Shown here: positions 62,800 through 64,000 of the stretch, in pieces
Layout of the letters: each line of letters begins with the position of its first letter
Numbering within the stretch: position 1 is the first letter of the stretch
From: Anaerocolumna sp. AGMB13025
GTDB taxonomy: Bacteria > Bacillota > Clostridia > Lachnospirales > Lachnospiraceae
NCBI RefSeq assembly: GCF_029689925.1
Contig: NZ_CP121445.1
Span: 861,001 to 925,000 of the forward strand
Length of the DNA: 64,000 bases
Direction: 5' to 3'
Translations under genes and position numbers: made by a program
Notes under the pieces: generated by a model
Databases searched by the model: none
Told to the model about the DNA's origin: nothing
What the model saw: only the letters and a program-made list of their open reading frames with translations

Positions 62800-64000
62800 A
62801 TGAAGAAAAGAATCTTAAGGTTATTGCTTATAATTATTTTGGTCTCAACCCCGATGGTTGCTCAGGCGGCTGATAAGAAAGGTTATTCTTTTGATGGCTA
62901 TACCTATGATTTCTGGTGGAATGCCATTGAAAGTCCGGCAGCGTTCCAGGTGGACCAGGTACTGGATGGGAATAGTATGGGCGGCAACGGGTTATTAAGC
63001 GTAAATGATGTATGTACCAGTTTAGATGGCAGAATCTTTTTGGCGGATACCCTATCAAACCGGGTGAATATTGTTGATCAGAATGGTAATTTTATAAAGT
63101 CCTTAAAGGTAATAAGAGATTCCAATGATAAAATCGTTGTGGATCAGGATACCGGCAAGCAGATGATTTTAAATGCTCCGGAAGGAGTGTTTTATCATGA
63201 GAAGGAAAATGAGCTTTATATTGCCAATACCGGAGCTGAGAATATTATTATTCTGGATGGCTCAGATTATACAATGAAGCGTTTGATTAAGAAGCCGGAT
63301 AACATGACTGGTGTAACACAGTTTAAACCCTCCAAGCTTACAGTGGATAATACAGGCCGTATGTATGTAGTAGTACAGTCAAGCTATGAAGGTATTATAG
63401 AACTGAACTCCGATGGAACCTTTTCCAGGTATTTCGGAGTAAATAAACCCCGTGTTAATTTAATGGATTACTTTTGGAAATCAGTCTCTTCGGATCAGCA
63501 AAAGCAGCAGATGAAGAAAACCTTTGCACCGGCATTTAATAATGTGGCGATTGATGAGGATGGTTTTGTTTATGCGGTAACCTATGATAAAGCGGCAGAG
63601 TTTATGGCTTTCCGCCTTAATTCCGGAGGAAAGAATGTACTGAGGGAGCAGGGAGATACGCCGGTAATTGGCGATGTCCACGGTCGTTTCAGCAACCCCA
63701 GTGAATTTGTGGATATAGCAGTTACGGATTACGGTACTTATGCGGTAGCAGATAAATCCAGAGGAAGAATTTTTATCTATGATTATGATGGACAGCTGTT
63801 AAATACCTTTGGCTCCATTGGTAATACCAAAGGCTCCTATAATAATCCTACTGGAATTGCCTGGCTGGGTAATAGGCTAGTGGTAAGTGACAGCGGACTA
63901 AAATGTGTTTACATATTAAAACCAACAGTTTTTGGAGAAACTGCCCTTTTAGCCAGTAAAGAATATTATAATGGGCAGTGGGATGCGGCCTTAAAGGATT
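62800..64000 (+). CDS. Secreted NHL-repeat beta-propeller protein (3' end beyond window)
   Basis: ATG 62800 follows GGAGG by 5 bases, just after the permease stop, and the frame stays open to the end of the window (400 residues). A signal peptide (KRILRLLLIIILVSTPMVAQA-AD) exports it. Repeats of the NHL/six-blade propeller type follow: GLLSVNDVCTSLDGRIFLADTLSNRVNIVDQ, NELYIANTGAENIIILD, YGTYAVADKSRGRIFIYDYDGQLLNTFGS, GIAWLGNRLVVSDSGLKCV. Likely a surface or secreted scaffold or sugar-binding accessory of the import operon; the role is unknown. The missing 3' part may hold a membrane anchor. Confidence 0.88.
   Translation, partial: MKKRILRLLLIIILVSTPMVAQAADKKGYSFDGYTYDFWWNAIESPAAFQVDQVLDGNSMGGNGLLSVNDVCTSLDGRIFLADTLSNRVNIVDQNGNFIKSLKVIRDSNDKIVVDQDTGKQMILNAPEGVFYHEKENELYIANTGAENIIILDGSDYTMKRLIKKPDNMTGVTQFKPSKLTVDNTGRMYVVVQSSYEGIIELNSDGTFSRYFGVNKPRVNLMDYFWKSVSSDQQKQQMKKTFAPAFNNVAIDEDGFVYAVTYDKAAEFMAFRLNSGGKNVLREQGDTPVIGDVHGRFSNPSEFVDIAVTDYGTYAVADKSRGRIFIYDYDGQLLNTFGSIGNTKGSYNNPTGIAWLGNRLVVSDSGLKCVYILKPTVFGETALLASKEYYNGQWDAALKD

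Overview
The window reads as the chromosome of an AT-rich, anaerobic Firmicute, most likely a Lachnospiraceae/Clostridium phytofermentans-type bacterium. This is inferred from strong AGGAGG ribosome sites, lipoprotein-based sugar ABC importers, intracellular glycosidases, a CIRCE-controlled groESL, a cdaA-cdaR pair, a free-standing ClpX, and DUF2225, DUF6062 and DUF6106 type proteins. No rRNA, tRNA or CRISPR array was seen.

Layout. 1-10 kb: a glycan-use cluster with an LplB/LplC/LplA-type importer (first permease cut by the window edge), a divergent GH20 hexosaminidase, a CBM9-like protein, a LacI-type regulator and a GH35 beta-galactosidase. 10.1-11.0 kb: non-coding repeats. 11.1-17 kb: two membrane proteins, cdaA and cdaR (c-di-AMP), an HPr and leuA. 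17-24.4 kb: cell-wall polymer genes (tagD, two CDP-glycerol glycerophosphotransferase homologues, a WsaF-like glycosyltransferase, an LCP ligase and a polyprenyl-phosphate sugar transferase). 24.7-30 kb: an HtrA protease with a long Asn-rich tail, clpX, a TIM-barrel protein and a zinc ribbon. 30.5-36.2 kb: a complete branched-chain amino acid importer (livJHMGF) and a cytidylate-kinase-like protein. 36.7-43 kb: a decayed secreted-protein gene, two aminotransferases, glnS and DUF2225. 43.3-47.4 kb: DUF6062, repeats and groESL. 47.5-49.05 kb: an IS110-family element with a readable bridge RNA. 49.4-53.3 kb: a DUF6106-type protein, guaB and an HTH-Fic protein. 53.4-64 kb: a CBM9-esterase and a second carbohydrate import operon with two large binding proteins, two permeases and an NHL protein that runs off the end.

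The most unusual content is non-coding. (1) Two near-identical leaders of about 105 nt, at 805 and 38770, form an H-type pseudoknot plus a 9-bp hairpin ending at the ribosome site. They carry compensatory base changes and precede unrelated genes; a third, truncated copy lies at 20160. (2) A superfamily of 200-330 bp giant hairpins (six copies between 10.1 and 44.4 kb) keeps its terminal loop and internal-loop bases, while its stems change in concert on both sides. (3) The IS110 element shows, from sequence alone, a 5' stem-loop, target and donor loops, guide matches to its own flanks and a promoter rebuilt across the circle junction; its pre-insertion target was itself a 16-bp hairpin. Other repeats include a 45-bp tandem array, a 17-bp A-rich array, 64-bp repeats and a 57-bp duplication across the guaB stop.

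All calls are by eye from the sequence. Names rest on recognisable motifs and family knowledge; no database search or folding program was run.
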